A stretch of DNA of 43,984 bases from Paracoccus aerius (GTDB lineage: Bacteria; Pseudomonadota; Alphaproteobacteria; Rhodobacterales; Rhodobacteraceae): assembly GCF_014656455.1 (NCBI RefSeq), contig NZ_BNCL01000021.1, forward strand, positions 1 through 43,984, read 5' to 3'. The notes beneath the pieces are model-generated. The model was not told the DNA's origin. It saw nothing but the letters and a program-made list of their open reading frames with translations, and made no database searches. The translations under genes and the position numbers were made by a program. Shown one piece after another: positions 8,310-15,854 of this stretch (position 1 is its first letter; each line of letters starts with the position of its first letter).

Positions 8310-8948
8310 ATGATGGAAGACCGCACACGGCGGATCGAGGAACGCGCGCATTCTCTCTGGGAGATGGAGGGTCGTCCCAATGGCCGGGACGCGCAGCATT
8401 GGCAGCAGGCGGAACGCGAGATCGACACGGAAGACGCGGCCCGGGCATCCGCCTCGGCCGACACGGCCGCGAGGGGCCGCAAGCCAAAGCCGAAGGCTGC
8501 AACGACAAAAGCCAGAAAGGCCGCACAGGCAAGCCAGGACCCGACAGCCGGTCCGACTGCGGATGCTGCCACGGAGGAGCCGGCCAGGACCCGAGGCCGC
8601 AAGCCAAAGGCTGCAGCAGGGGACGAGTCCGAGGCGCCGAAGGCAAAACGCGGCCGTCCTTCCAAGGCCGCAGCCGAAACCCCGGCAGCGGCATCAGCAT
8701 CGGGCAAGGGCCGCAAACCAAAGGCGGCGGCCGCAGAGGGCGGCGAGGCGCCAAAGGCCGCGCGAGGACGCAAGGCAAGGGCTGCATCAGAGGCTGGACC
8801 GGTCGGTGCAGCGGCAGACAGGGAGCCCGCGCCCCAAGACCGCGCCGCTCCGGGCGAGGCCAAGGATCGCAGCCCGGCGGCGGATCTGGACACCCAGGTG
8901 TCGCGAGAGGCCGCAGGACCTGCAGAACCCTCTGGGACGGCTGAGTGA
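8310..8948 (+). CDS. DUF2934 protein with an AT-hook/histone-H1-like tail
   Basis: 212 residues in two parts. Residues about 3-40 (RRIEERAHSLWEMEGRPNGRDAQHW) match the short DUF2934 pattern. From about residue 50 the protein is low-complexity Ala, Lys, Arg and Pro, with repeated AT-hook-like cores RGRKPK (several copies), RGRPSK and RGRKAR. Such tails bind the minor groove of AT-rich DNA in other proteins; function in this one is inference. The start is one of two adjacent ATGs after GAGGAG. Its G+C-rich composition produces long spurious frames on the other strand and in the other frames, which should be ignored. Confidence 0.8.
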   Translation: MMEDRTRRIEERAHSLWEMEGRPNGRDAQHWQQAEREIDTEDAARASASADTAARGRKPKPKAATTKARKAAQASQDPTAGPTADAATEEPARTRGRKPKAAAGDESEAPKAKRGRPSKAAAETPAAASASGKGRKPKAAAAEGGEAPKAARGRKARAASEAGPVGAAADREPAPQDRAAPGEAKDRSPAADLDTQVSREAAGPAEPSGTAE

Positions 8949-8979
8949 AGTGAACCCTGTACCGGCTGGCCATCGAATG

Positions 8980-9010
8980 GCCCTTTGCGTCGCAAGGCTG
9001 CGCAAAGGGC
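8980..9010 (+). terminator. Strong hairpin downstream of the DUF2934 gene
   Basis: GCCCTTTGCG (8980-8989) and CGCAAAGGGC (9001-9010) form a perfect 10-bp stem around an 11-base loop, 32 bases after the DUF2934 stop. There is no T-run after it, so it may be a terminator helped by Rho or an mRNA-stabilising structure. The remaining bases from 9011 to 9237 hold no gene I can support. Confidence 0.45.
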
Positions 9011-9237
9011 ACTGCCTGTCTCCTACCGGCGGTCGCTGCAGCGGCGCGAAGACTTCTGGTTCAGGCAGTCAAGGCCAGTGCTGCTAAACTTCTGCGCTGT
9101 CTGGTCTGTCAGAGCTTTGCTGACTGCCGGTAGGGCACGCGATCGTCGGCCGTCGAGGCCTAAAGCTGGCGCCCGTGGTCATCGTGACATGCTCCGGGCA
9201 ACACCATTCATCATAATCGACTGCTCGCTTACGGGGG

Positions 9238-9738
9238 TCATTTCTTGGCCAACGCGCGTGCCATGTCTTGCATTCGGTTTATGGACTCAGCCACACCTGT
9301 TGTCGCTTGAGAGACCGCCGGATGCGCTACAAACGCCATCGTATTGCGACTGATCGTGGTTTTACCTTCATAGGTTTGCTCGGCCGCTTGAGCCATGGTC
9401 TTCACCGCTGAGGCCGCGTTTTTATCGCCTCCCATATAAGACCCTACACTCCTTCCCGCTATGAGGCCAACAGCCGCCAAGCCCATCATTTGCATGTGTC
9501 CAGACACAGAACGAACAAGGAAGGGCAGCCGCGCCATGCAGAGCAGGATCAGGATCATCAGGACGATGAACGGCACAAAGGCCCCGATGCTGGCGAAGTT
9601 GGAGGTTCCGATGCGTCCTACCAAGTCAGTTCCCATGGAGATCATGATCGAGAAGATCGAGGCGATGAATAGGGGGTTAGAGGGACCAGCTGACGCAGGC
9701 TGATATCCACCGCTCGAAGAAGCCCTTTGTTGCTTCAA
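9238..9738 (-). pseudogene. C-terminal fragment of a membrane protein, possibly TrbL/VirB6-like
   Basis: An open frame of 166 residues whose only early start is a TTG that overlaps the stop codon of the upstream LysR gene, with an in-frame stop just before it. It contains a hydrophobic segment (FVPFIVLMILILLCMARLPF, about residues 50-69), a second glycine-rich one (LAAVGLIAGRSVGSYMGG) and a polar Ala- and Gln-rich tail. This arrangement resembles the end of conjugal-transfer inner-membrane proteins such as TrbL or VirB6, but the match is weak. I infer a 5'-truncated gene left by recombination at about 9740. Confidence 0.4.
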
Positions 9739-10640
9739 ACAAGGTCAGGGCAATGACAATCCTCCATGCTGTCCCGCAGGAAAGACAAGAGCAGCGTCAG
9801 GGCGGGACCAAGTTTTCCTTGGTCGCTCCATACGAGATAGTAACACCCTTTCGTTTCGGTATAGCTGGGCCAAGCGCGCACCAGACGTCCCTCGGCGAAC
9901 TGTCGTTCGGCGAGATAGTCGGGCAGAAGCGCGATACCGAAGCCAAGCGCGGCAGCATCGGCCATGTTCGTAAATTGGTCGAACAGCATTCCGCGTAGAC
10001 GGACCGCACGGGTGCCCTGTCGGTCGAACCATTCCTCCCAAGCCCCCGGCCGACTTTCCAGATGCAGAAGGGGCTTGGAGAGCAGAGAGGTGGAATTCTC
10101 TTCATCCGGAGCCAAGTCCGGATGGCAGCAAGGGATCACCCGCTCGCCTGCAAGAGGCAGATAATTTACCCCCGTCCAGTCTCGACCACCAAAATGAACT
10201 GCGGCGTCGATGCCTTCGCGCGCCAAGTCGAAGGGCGCCAGCCGGGTCGAGAGATTGACCGTGACTTCGGGATGGCGCCGCGCGAAAGCCTGCAGTCGCG
10301 GCGCGAGCCAGTGCATTCCGAAGGCGGGGCGGATCGCGATGTTCAGGCTGACCCGCGACCCCGCCGCACGGAGCTTGAGGCTGGCACGCGCCAGATCACG
10401 AAGGCAGTCCCTCGCGGCATGGGCGTAGTCGATCCCGCTTGGCGTCAGTGTAAGTCCCTTTCCGCTGCGGCGGAACAGTTCGACCCCAATTTGGTCCTGC
10501 AGGATTTTCAACTGCCGGCTGACTGCCGAATGCGTCAACGCCAGGTCTTCAGCCGCGGCGACGACCGAACCCAGCCGGTCCACCGCCTCGATCGCCAAAA
10601 GCGACTGGATCGACGGCAGGAAGCGGCGCGGTGCGATCAT
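9735..10640 (-). CDS. LysR-family transcriptional regulator (GcvA-like)
   Basis: 301 residues. The N-terminal winged helix-turn-helix (about residues 8-66) has the LysR pattern SLLAIEAVDRLGSVVAAAEDLALTHSAVSRQLKILQ read in segments. It is followed by the periplasmic-binding-like effector domain with VTVNLSTRL and GIDAAVHFG, as in GcvA-type regulators. It is divergent from the FAD oxidoreductase gene starting at 10772, which is the classic LysR regulator-target layout, and a palindrome lies between the two. The effector is unknown. The last codons overlap the TTG of a truncated gene, so the natural 3' neighbour seems to have been lost. Confidence 0.9.
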   Translation of the reverse strand: MIAPRRFLPSIQSLLAIEAVDRLGSVVAAAEDLALTHSAVSRQLKILQDQIGVELFRRSGKGLTLTPSGIDYAHAARDCLRDLARASLKLRAAGSRVSLNIAIRPAFGMHWLAPRLQAFARRHPEVTVNLSTRLAPFDLAREGIDAAVHFGGRDWTGVNYLPLAGERVIPCCHPDLAPDEENSTSLLSKPLLHLESRPGAWEEWFDRQGTRAVRLRGMLFDQFTNMADAAALGFGIALLPDYLAERQFAEGRLVRAWPSYTETKGCYYLVWSDQGKLGPALTLLLSFLRDSMEDCHCPDLV

Positions 10641-10659
10641 GTGACTTTTCCTTCATGTT

Positions 10660-10686
10660 CCGTGAGAAATCATTGTTTCTGCACGG
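10660..10686. promoter_or_regulatory. Candidate LysR operator between lysR and the FAD oxidoreductase
   Basis: CCGTGAGAAA (10660-10669) and TTTCTGCACGG (10676-10686) form an inverted repeat with one unpaired base, centred about 30 bp upstream of the lysR start in the 131-bp divergent intergenic region. Position and dyad symmetry fit a LysR recognition site; binding is inferred. Confidence 0.4.
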
Positions 10687-10771
10687 CGCGGCCTGCGGAT
10701 AGGGTGGTCCGGCTGCCATGCCCCGCGCATTCGCGCGATGCCATCGCAGCATTCTTGGTTCTGGATGGAAG

Positions 10772-12046
10772 ATGAAAAGCAAAGGCAATCTTTGGCGCGT
10801 GTCGACCACGGTTTCGCAGGTGGCCCAGCCCTTGCCGGAAGACAAGTCGGTGGATCTCGTGGTGATCGGGGGCGGGTTCACCGGAAACTCCGCCGCGCTC
10901 GAGGCGGCACGCCGCGGGGCGAGCGTGGCCGTTCTTGAGGCCAGGACCGTCGGCCACGGGGGATCGGGACGAAACGTCGGGCTGGTCAATGCCGGCCTGT
11001 GGATCCCGCCCCAGGAGGTGATCGGAATAATGGGCAATGCGGCCGGCCATAAGCTGATGGCTGCCTTGGCCGAAGGTCCCTCGCGCGTCTGGCGCATCAT
11101 CGAGGACGCGGGGATCGACTGCGAAGCCACCCGCAACGGGACGTTGCACCTGGCTCATTCGGCAGCCGGGGTCAGGAACCTTCAGGAAAGGCATCGCCAA
11201 GGGGCGGCGATGGGTTGGCCGGTTGAATGTCTTGATGCCAAAGAGACCGCGCGGCGCACTGGAAGCCTGGCCTTCTACGGATCGCTGTTCGATCCCCGCG
11301 CGGGCACGATCCAGCCGCTTTCCTATGCGCGCGGTCTCGCGGCCGCCGCGCATGAAGCCGGTGCGCGGCTTCATGATCAAACGAAAGTGACGCGCATCCG
11401 GCAGTTGGGGGATAAATGGATCATCGAAGCGAACGGCTTCACGGTTCGCGCGCGGGCCCTGTTGCTGGCGACCAACGCCTATTTCGACGGGATCGAGATG
11501 GGCTTTCGGCCCGAGTTCGTCGCCGTCAGCTACTTCCAGTTTGCCACGGCCCCCATGCCTGCAAGACTGCGCGAAAGCATCCTGCCTGGTGGCGAGGGAT
11601 GCTGGGACACTGCTGTCGTCATGTCGTCTTTCCGCATCGACGAGGCGGGCAGGATGATCGTGGGCGCGGTGGGCGATCTGGACGGCCCGGGCCGCCCGAT
11701 ACACGCCGCTTGGGCGCGGCGGGCCCTTTCGCGCGTTTATCCGCAACTGGCCGACCTCCCGTTCGAGCACGACTGGTGCGGGCGCATCGCCATGACGGCG
11801 GACCACATCCCGAAGATCGTCGCCCTGGGCCCCAACGCCTATGCATCCTTCGGCTATTCGGGTCGGGGTATCTCGCCGGGCACGGTTTTCGGGACGCAGG
11901 CGGCCATCGCCCTTCTGGAAGCGGACGAGAGCGTATTGCCGGTCGCGCCCGTCCGCACCCATCGCGAGCGGTTGGTGCGGGCCAAGGAAGTCTATTACGA
12001 AAGCGGCGCGGTGCTGACCCATGCGTTGCGACCTGCACTGTTCTAG
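10772..12046 (+). CDS. FAD-dependent amine/amino-acid oxidoreductase (DAO family)
   Basis: 424-residue flavoprotein. The N-terminal Rossmann ADP-binding motif is VVIGGGFTGNSAALEAARRG (about residues 31-50), followed by the HGGSGRNVGLVNAG flavin-contact segment. The C terminus has the DAO-fold FGYSGRGISPGTVFG block. The pattern matches the gamma-glutamylputrescine oxidase/D-amino-acid dehydrogenase group that oxidises secondary or primary amines. The start at 10772 is after GGATGGAAG; upstream in-frame ATGs lack the family leader. It is divergent from, and probably controlled by, the LysR gene. The IS630 element begins about 45 bases after its stop, so any downstream operon partner may have been separated. 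Confidence 0.85.
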   Translation: MKSKGNLWRVSTTVSQVAQPLPEDKSVDLVVIGGGFTGNSAALEAARRGASVAVLEARTVGHGGSGRNVGLVNAGLWIPPQEVIGIMGNAAGHKLMAALAEGPSRVWRIIEDAGIDCEATRNGTLHLAHSAAGVRNLQERHRQGAAMGWPVECLDAKETARRTGSLAFYGSLFDPRAGTIQPLSYARGLAAAAHEAGARLHDQTKVTRIRQLGDKWIIEANGFTVRARALLLATNAYFDGIEMGFRPEFVAVSYFQFATAPMPARLRESILPGGEGCWDTAVVMSSFRIDEAGRMIVGAVGDLDGPGRPIHAAWARRALSRVYPQLADLPFEHDWCGRIAMTADHIPKIVALGPNAYASFGYSGRGISPGTVFGTQAAIALLEADESVLPVAPVRTHRERLVRAKEVYYESGAVLTHALRPALF

Positions 12047-12104
12047 GAACGTTCAGCGTGCGCCGGGCTCCGGAACGAGAAGAGCGCTTCTTATACCAAC
12101 GGCA

Positions 12105-12605
12105 TTATCCACTGACCTGCGCCCAATCGCGTGAGGTGATTGAAGCGACGCGTTCCGGCATTGCGAGGAGCGTGTTCCAGGCATCGCAGCAGACGTCGAC
12201 GATGGCTTCGTAGCTGTCGAAGACCCGGTTCGCGAGGGTGTTCTGACGGAGGAACTGCCAGAGGTTCTCGACCAGGTTCAGTTCCGGACTGTAAGGTGGC
12301 AGCGGCAGCAGGCTGATGTTGGGCGGGATGATGAGGTCTGTGGAGCTGTGCCAGCCAGCACCATCGAGAACAAGGAGCGCGTGTGCACCGGGCGATACCT
12401 GCCCGCTGATTTCGGCCAGGTGGGCGTTCATCGCCTCCGTGTTCGCGTAGGGCATGACGAGTGCCGCACCGATCCTGCGGGCCGGGCAGACCGCCCCGAA
12501 GATGTAGGCCCAGGCGTAGCGGCAGTCTTTTGGCGCCCGCGGGCGTGTGCCCTTTCTTGCCCACACGCGTGTCAATGTTCCCTGTTGACCCACCCTGGCC
12601 TCGTC
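12105..12605 (-). pseudogene. IS630 transposase, C-terminal part (DDE domain)
   Basis: Reads from the catalytic DEARVGQQGTLTRVWARKGT segment (first catalytic Asp) through AYIFGAVCPAR and the second Asp in LVLDGAGWH to the final Glu in LPPYSPELNLVENLW, so all three DDE residues are present. It has no start of its own; the upstream part is at 14086-14645 beyond the inserted element. The minus-strand frame continues artificially for a few codons into the inserted DNA. Confidence 0.88.
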
Positions 12606-12624
12606 CTCACATGAGGGTTCAGCA

Positions 12625-12885
12625 GTCAAGCCGTCATTTTCGTTTCCTTCGATCCGTTAAGGGGAGCTTTGTTCCTGTCGATAAAGGTCCGGGGTCGATC
12701 GCTTTCGCAGCCGCGGCTGCATCACCTTACATACAGTCGGGTCTTGACCCGTACCACGATGCCTCATTCACGAGGCCTTCCCCGGCGAGACGCGACCAAC
12801 CTGGAACTCGGCGGTCTGAACGGCCGCCAATGACGAAAACGGTCGCGCTCCCTTCTCGACGCCAGCCGGTGTCCCGGCGGTGTCG
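12625..12885 (-). ncRNA. Predicted bridge/seek RNA of the IS1111-type element
   Basis: Noncoding end of the element, downstream of the transposase on the same strand, where IS1111-group guide RNAs are encoded. Two segments match the element's own insertion site. On the transposase sense strand, GTTCCAGG (12807 to 12800) equals the left target including the AG core, and GGCCTCGT (12777 to 12770) is complementary to the right target. They sit 22 bases apart inside a loop closed by TCATT and AATGA, next to a GGCGG/CCGCC hairpin. Further hairpins lie at 12738-12751 and 12707-12720. Boundaries are approximate, no promoter was assigned, and a donor-binding segment was not found with confidence. Confidence 0.6.
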
Positions 12886-12891
12886 ATCCTC

Positions 12892-14025
12892 TTACGCCTT
12901 GAGCTTCATACCCGCTGGCAGCACACCCGTCTCGACGTAGCGCCACAATGTGACAAGCAGTTTGCGCGCCATGGCGACGATTGCGATGCGTCGGCTGCGT
13001 CCGGCCAAGGCGCCGACACGCTCACGGAACCAGGCGGCCAGCCCGCTGTCCGGCTGGTAGCGCAGCCAGAGCCAGGCGAGTTGTATCAGCGTTGTCCGCG
13101 CTCGAGCGTTCCCTGCTCGTCCGATCCCATGGTCCCGATCCATGGCCCCGCTCTGATGTGGTATCGGTGCAATGCCGACATAGCTCGCAAGCTGCCGGCG
13201 GTTGTCGAAATGGCGATAGAAGACCTCACGCGTGAGCACAGCTGCGAAGGTGTCGCCCACGCCTCGGATGCGCGACAGCGCTGCGACCTTGCAAGAGGCG
13301 TCATCGGAGGGGGGCGTTGCCAGCATTGTTGACCGCTCTCCCTCGATCTCCCGGATCAACTCCATGGTCAGCGTGAGCCGGCGCTTCAACCTGTCAATCT
13401 CCGCACGAAGAAGCGGCGGCATGGCGCGACCGTCCGCTGTCCGCAAAGCGTCCATCCCGGCGTCCCAATAACGCAGGGAGGGGCGCTTGCGAATGCCCTG
13501 GGTAAGCAGAAGGGCCTCTATGCGGTTCTCGATCCGGACGCGCTCTTGCACGAGACGCTCGCGCTCCCGATGCGGACGCTTGGCGTCTTCCTCCTCGGGA
13601 GTGGGAACACGCAGGACGCTGCAGATCTGGTGGTCGCCCCGATGGCGGGCCATCAGCACTCGCAGCAATCCTTGCGCATCAAGCCGGTCCGTCTTTGCGC
13701 GTCGCGATCTGCGGCTGATGAGGATGCTGGTGGGCTCCACGATGACGTTGTCGATACCGTTCGCGACCAGAAGCCGATGCAGCCAGAAGCCGTCCGGCCC
13801 CGCCTCAAAGCAGGAGGCGACCGCGACGGATGCGCCAAGGCTGGCTTCCGTGCGTGTGCAATGCGCCGCAACAAAGCCGAGCAGCCTTGCCGTGTCGCCC
13901 GCCTCCAGGCGATGAAACACGAGTTTCTCGACGCCAGGCAGGCGCACGGCGACAAGCCAGATCGCCCGACTGAGTTCGAGCGCAACATAGACAGTCGTAT
14001 CAGCTGTATTGTCGATGGGTCGCAT
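12892..14025 (-). CDS. IS110-family transposase (DEDD RuvC-like, IS116/IS110/IS902 C-domain)
   Basis: 377-residue transposase. The N-terminal RuvC-like domain begins with VYVALELS, where Glu17 stands in the position of the usual first Asp, and carries CFEAGPDGFWLHRLL and the AKTDRLDAQGL signature with its two Asp residues. A coiled-coil region links to the C-terminal Transposase_20 domain (IRGVGDTFAAVL, YVGIAPIPHQSG, GRAGNARARTTLIQLAW), which holds the catalytic Ser region of the family. The ATG at 14025 is preceded by GGAG; the frame is open to a GTG at 14058. It is not interrupted, so the element may be active. Confidence 0.9.
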   Translation of the reverse strand: MRPIDNTADTTVYVALELSRAIWLVAVRLPGVEKLVFHRLEAGDTARLLGFVAAHCTRTEASLGASVAVASCFEAGPDGFWLHRLLVANGIDNVIVEPTSILISRRSRRAKTDRLDAQGLLRVLMARHRGDHQICSVLRVPTPEEEDAKRPHRERERLVQERVRIENRIEALLLTQGIRKRPSLRYWDAGMDALRTADGRAMPPLLRAEIDRLKRRLTLTMELIREIEGERSTMLATPPSDDASCKVAALSRIRGVGDTFAAVLTREVFYRHFDNRRQLASYVGIAPIPHQSGAMDRDHGIGRAGNARARTTLIQLAWLWLRYQPDSGLAAWFRERVGALAGRSRRIAIVAMARKLLVTLWRYVETGVLPAGMKLKA

Positions 14026-14085
14026 GATCAGCTCCATGGGCATGAGGGACCCCGTCACTATCCGCGAAGCCCGGCCTCATAGCAT

Positions 14086-14645
14086 CTGGAACCAGATCTC
14101 CAAGGGCTTTCCTTGCGCTTCGTCAGGCAAGGCCGCGCGCGCCAGTTCGGCAAAGTTTTTTATATACCGCTTGTGCTTCGCCATCGGCCTGCGGATGGCG
14201 CGGCCGGACTGAGAGACGGTGCAAAGCTGAGCCGGTGAAGGATCGCGCTCATGGTCCTCTCCGCCACGCGAATGCCAAACCGCTGCTCAACCACGTCGCA
14301 GAGGTCAATCCGACGCCAACGCACGACCCCATCCGTTTCCGGGTCCGGCCCCGTCTCGACGATCACGGCGAGGTCGCGCATCTGCTCGGCGCTGAGCCGC
14401 GGGGGCCGCCCGGGAAGCGGCCGGTCAACCAGGCCGGCCAGCCCTTCGGCATTGTAACGGTGAACCCAGTCACGCAGCGTCTGCCGATCCATACCGCAGC
14501 TCTGTGCCGCTTCCGTCCGGCTTCGCCCGTCAAGCACATGCGCCAGCGCAAGCATCCGGCGCGTCGCTCGCGCGTCCTTCACGCGAGCCGCCTCTCGCCG
14601 CAGATCCGATGCTGAAAGGTCCGTGCGTGTGATGCCCACTGCCAT
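14086..14645 (-). pseudogene. IS630 transposase, N-terminal part, frameshifted
   Basis: Starts at an ATG (14645) after GGAGGAGG and reads MAVGITRTDLSASDLRREAA, then the IS630 helix-turn-helix (RTEAAQSCGMDRQTLRDWVHRY). After LHRLSF the frame goes wrong: the expected SVRPRHPQADGEAQ and KNFAELARAALPDEAQGKP segments are present but in two other frames, with one shift near 14205-14210 and another at a run of six A's near 14155. The A-run might be a programmed slippery site in the ancestor, but two shifts argue for decay. The reading ends at LEIWFQ, at the IS110 insertion point. Confidence 0.82.
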
Positions 14646-14885
14646 CCTGATCCTCCTCCGCCTTGCAAGGGAGTGAATCAGAGGTCGGCCGCAAAGAAAA
14701 CCACCTTCAGAGTCGATGGTTCATGCCGCTGGTATTATTGGTTAAATTATTTTATTAACAAGATCCCAAGGTCAATCTTTGCTACCAAACCAGAACAGGC
14801 CGTTGAAAACCCCATAAGGAGCGCGGAAGGCTTGAAGCAACACAATGTGTCTGGAGCCTAACGGAGGCCAAAGATGTCTCCTTCT

Positions 14886-15554
14886 TTACCTGCCGAGGGT
14901 CTGGCGCAGGTCGCTTGCCTCGGCCGCCGCATCAAAGACCAGTTGGGCCTCGATATGGCGCAGATGCGCTTCCAGCAGGTCGCCGGCCCTTGTCCCGTCG
15001 CCGCTTTGGATGGCGGAGGCGATCTCGCCATGCTCCTTATCTTGGCAAAGAACATGGCTTGAACCTGCAAACAGGCCGATGATGAGGGAACTGCGGATGA
15101 TCAGTTCATGCAGGAACTCGGCCAGGACGTCGTTCTGCCCGATCTTGGCCAGGACCATGTGAAACTCGCCTGACAGGCGGATGGCCTTGGCGCGGTCCCC
15201 GTTCTTGCGTGCCAGGATCTCGGCCCCCACGACATGGTCCAGTTCCGCAAGGTCGGCCCCTGTCGCGTGCTGCGCCGCGTTTCGTGCCAGGGTCTTCTCG
15301 ATGGCGCGGCGGGCCTGGAAGACGTTGTGGGCCTCGGGCTGGCTTGGCACGCGCACGAAGGCACCCCGGTTGGGCCGCAGCTCGACCGTCTTTCGGGTCG
15401 CGAGGATGACAAGCGCGCGACGCACATCGGTCCGGCCGCAATCATAGATCTCGCACAGCTCCGGCTCGCTCAGCTTGGTGCCGGGGCGCAGGCGCCGTTC
15501 AAGAATGGCCTCGACCACGCCGTCGACGATCCGGCTTTCTGCATTCACTGCCAT
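14886..15554 (-). CDS. GntR-family transcriptional regulator, FCD subfamily
   Basis: 222 residues. The winged-helix domain (about residues 6-70) contains IVDGVVEAILERRLRPGTKL and CEIYDCGRTDVRRALVIL, and a helical FCD domain follows with GEFHMVLAKIGQND and KEHGEIASAIQSGD. It is very similar in layout to the FCD regulators at 326-1042 and 27224-27892. It lies at the 3' end of the long amidohydrolase/Dpp operon and in the same direction, but is separated from it by about 290 bases. It could therefore be the last gene of that transcript or be separately expressed from its own palindromic promoter region. Confidence 0.9.
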   Translation of the reverse strand: MAVNAESRIVDGVVEAILERRLRPGTKLSEPELCEIYDCGRTDVRRALVILATRKTVELRPNRGAFVRVPSQPEAHNVFQARRAIEKTLARNAAQHATGADLAELDHVVGAEILARKNGDRAKAIRLSGEFHMVLAKIGQNDVLAEFLHELIIRSSLIIGLFAGSSHVLCQDKEHGEIASAIQSGDGTRAGDLLEAHLRHIEAQLVFDAAAEASDLRQTLGR

Positions 15555-15640
15555 GGGACTGCGTTTCTCCTCCCTGCCCGGGGAAATTATGCCGCCGATC
15601 CGGGCAGCACAAGAAGCCCCACGCCAACTGCGATACGAAT

Positions 15641-15664
15641 CGATTACACATCACATGCTAATCG
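15641..15664. promoter_or_regulatory. Candidate operator upstream of the second GntR regulator
   Basis: CGATTA (15641-15646) and TAATCG (15659-15664) form a perfect inverted repeat with a 12-base spacer, about 87 bp before the regulator start. It could be an autoregulatory site. No strong promoter hexamers were identified around it. Confidence 0.3.
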
Positions 15665-15701
15665 TCCACGATCCAGAGACAGAAACAGGCCGGAGACGCC
15701 C

Positions 15702-15854
15702 ATGATCCTTCAGGTGGCGACGGTAGGAATAGGAACCTCCGCAATGGCTGCGGGTGGCTTGAGTGCTGGCGTCCTAGGCGCCTTGGGTCTTTGTTCCTCT
15801 ACCCCCGAGGCAGCAAGGCGGGCCATTGAGGAGGTACAGCAGCTTATTCCTTAA
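15702..15854 (+). CDS. Possible small Gly/Ala-rich protein of 50 residues
   Basis: An ATG preceded by CCGGAGACGCCC (GGAG at seven bases) opens a 50-codon frame. It has a glycine- and alanine-rich hydrophobic N-terminal half with several GxxxG-like spacings (VGIGTSAMAAGGLSAGVLGA) and an acidic helical tail (EAARRAIEEVQQLIP). The end overlaps the 3' end of the convergent amidohydrolase gene by 11 bases. It could be a membrane-active peptide, the remnant of a larger gene, or chance. I do not recognise a family. Confidence 0.22.
   Translation: MILQVATVGIGTSAMAAGGLSAGVLGALGLCSSTPEAARRAIEEVQQLIP

Larger units (their letters stand above)
12608..14087 (-). mobile_element. IS110-family (IS1111-type) insertion sequence, apparently complete
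   Basis: About 1.48 kb inserted in the IS630 transposase gene. Rejoining the flanks restores the IS630 frame exactly if a single CT dinucleotide (12606-12607 and 14086-14087) is counted once, which fits the two-base core used by IS110-type recombination. Short sub-terminal inverted repeats ATGAGG (12611-12616) and CCTCAT (14075-14080) lie three and five bases inside the ends, as is typical of the IS1111 subgroup. The transposase 5' end is close to one end and a noncoding stretch of about 280 bases lies at the other end, again the IS1111 layout. No terminal repeats or target duplication are expected. Confidence 0.85.
12093..14737 (-). mobile_element. Decayed IS630-family element, interrupted by an IS110-family element
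   Basis: Outer terminal inverted repeats are visible: ATACCAACGGCATTATCCA at about 12093-12111 and its imperfect inverted partner ending near 14737 (about 17 of 21 positions match across the two ends). Inside are the two halves of an IS630 transposase gene on the minus strand. The halves join at Glu-Ile-Trp-Phe-Gln | Asp-Glu-Ala-Arg-Val-Gly once the inner element is removed. IS630 elements insert at TA, and TA-rich sequence flanks both ends, but exact target duplication is not clear. The copy is inactive because of the insertion and frameshifts. Confidence 0.85.

Noticed and set aside
8231..8995. Several long frames on both strands over the DUF2934 gene
   Set aside because: Produced by the Ala/Lys/Arg/Pro-rich repetitive tail; only the 8310-8948 frame has a ribosome-binding site and a recognisable domain.
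10670..12022. 450-residue minus-strand frame
   Set aside because: Antisense shadow of the FAD oxidoreductase, whose Rossmann motif and start site are clear.
12608..12769. Donor-binding loop of the predicted bridge RNA
   Set aside because: The element ends predict segments like CATGTGAG and CATAGCAT; only a one-mismatch ATGTAAG was seen, which is too weak to claim.
12093..14737. Possibility that the two elements form a composite transposon around metabolic genes
   Set aside because: One element is inserted inside the other, and no second IS630 or IS110 copy lies elsewhere in the window.
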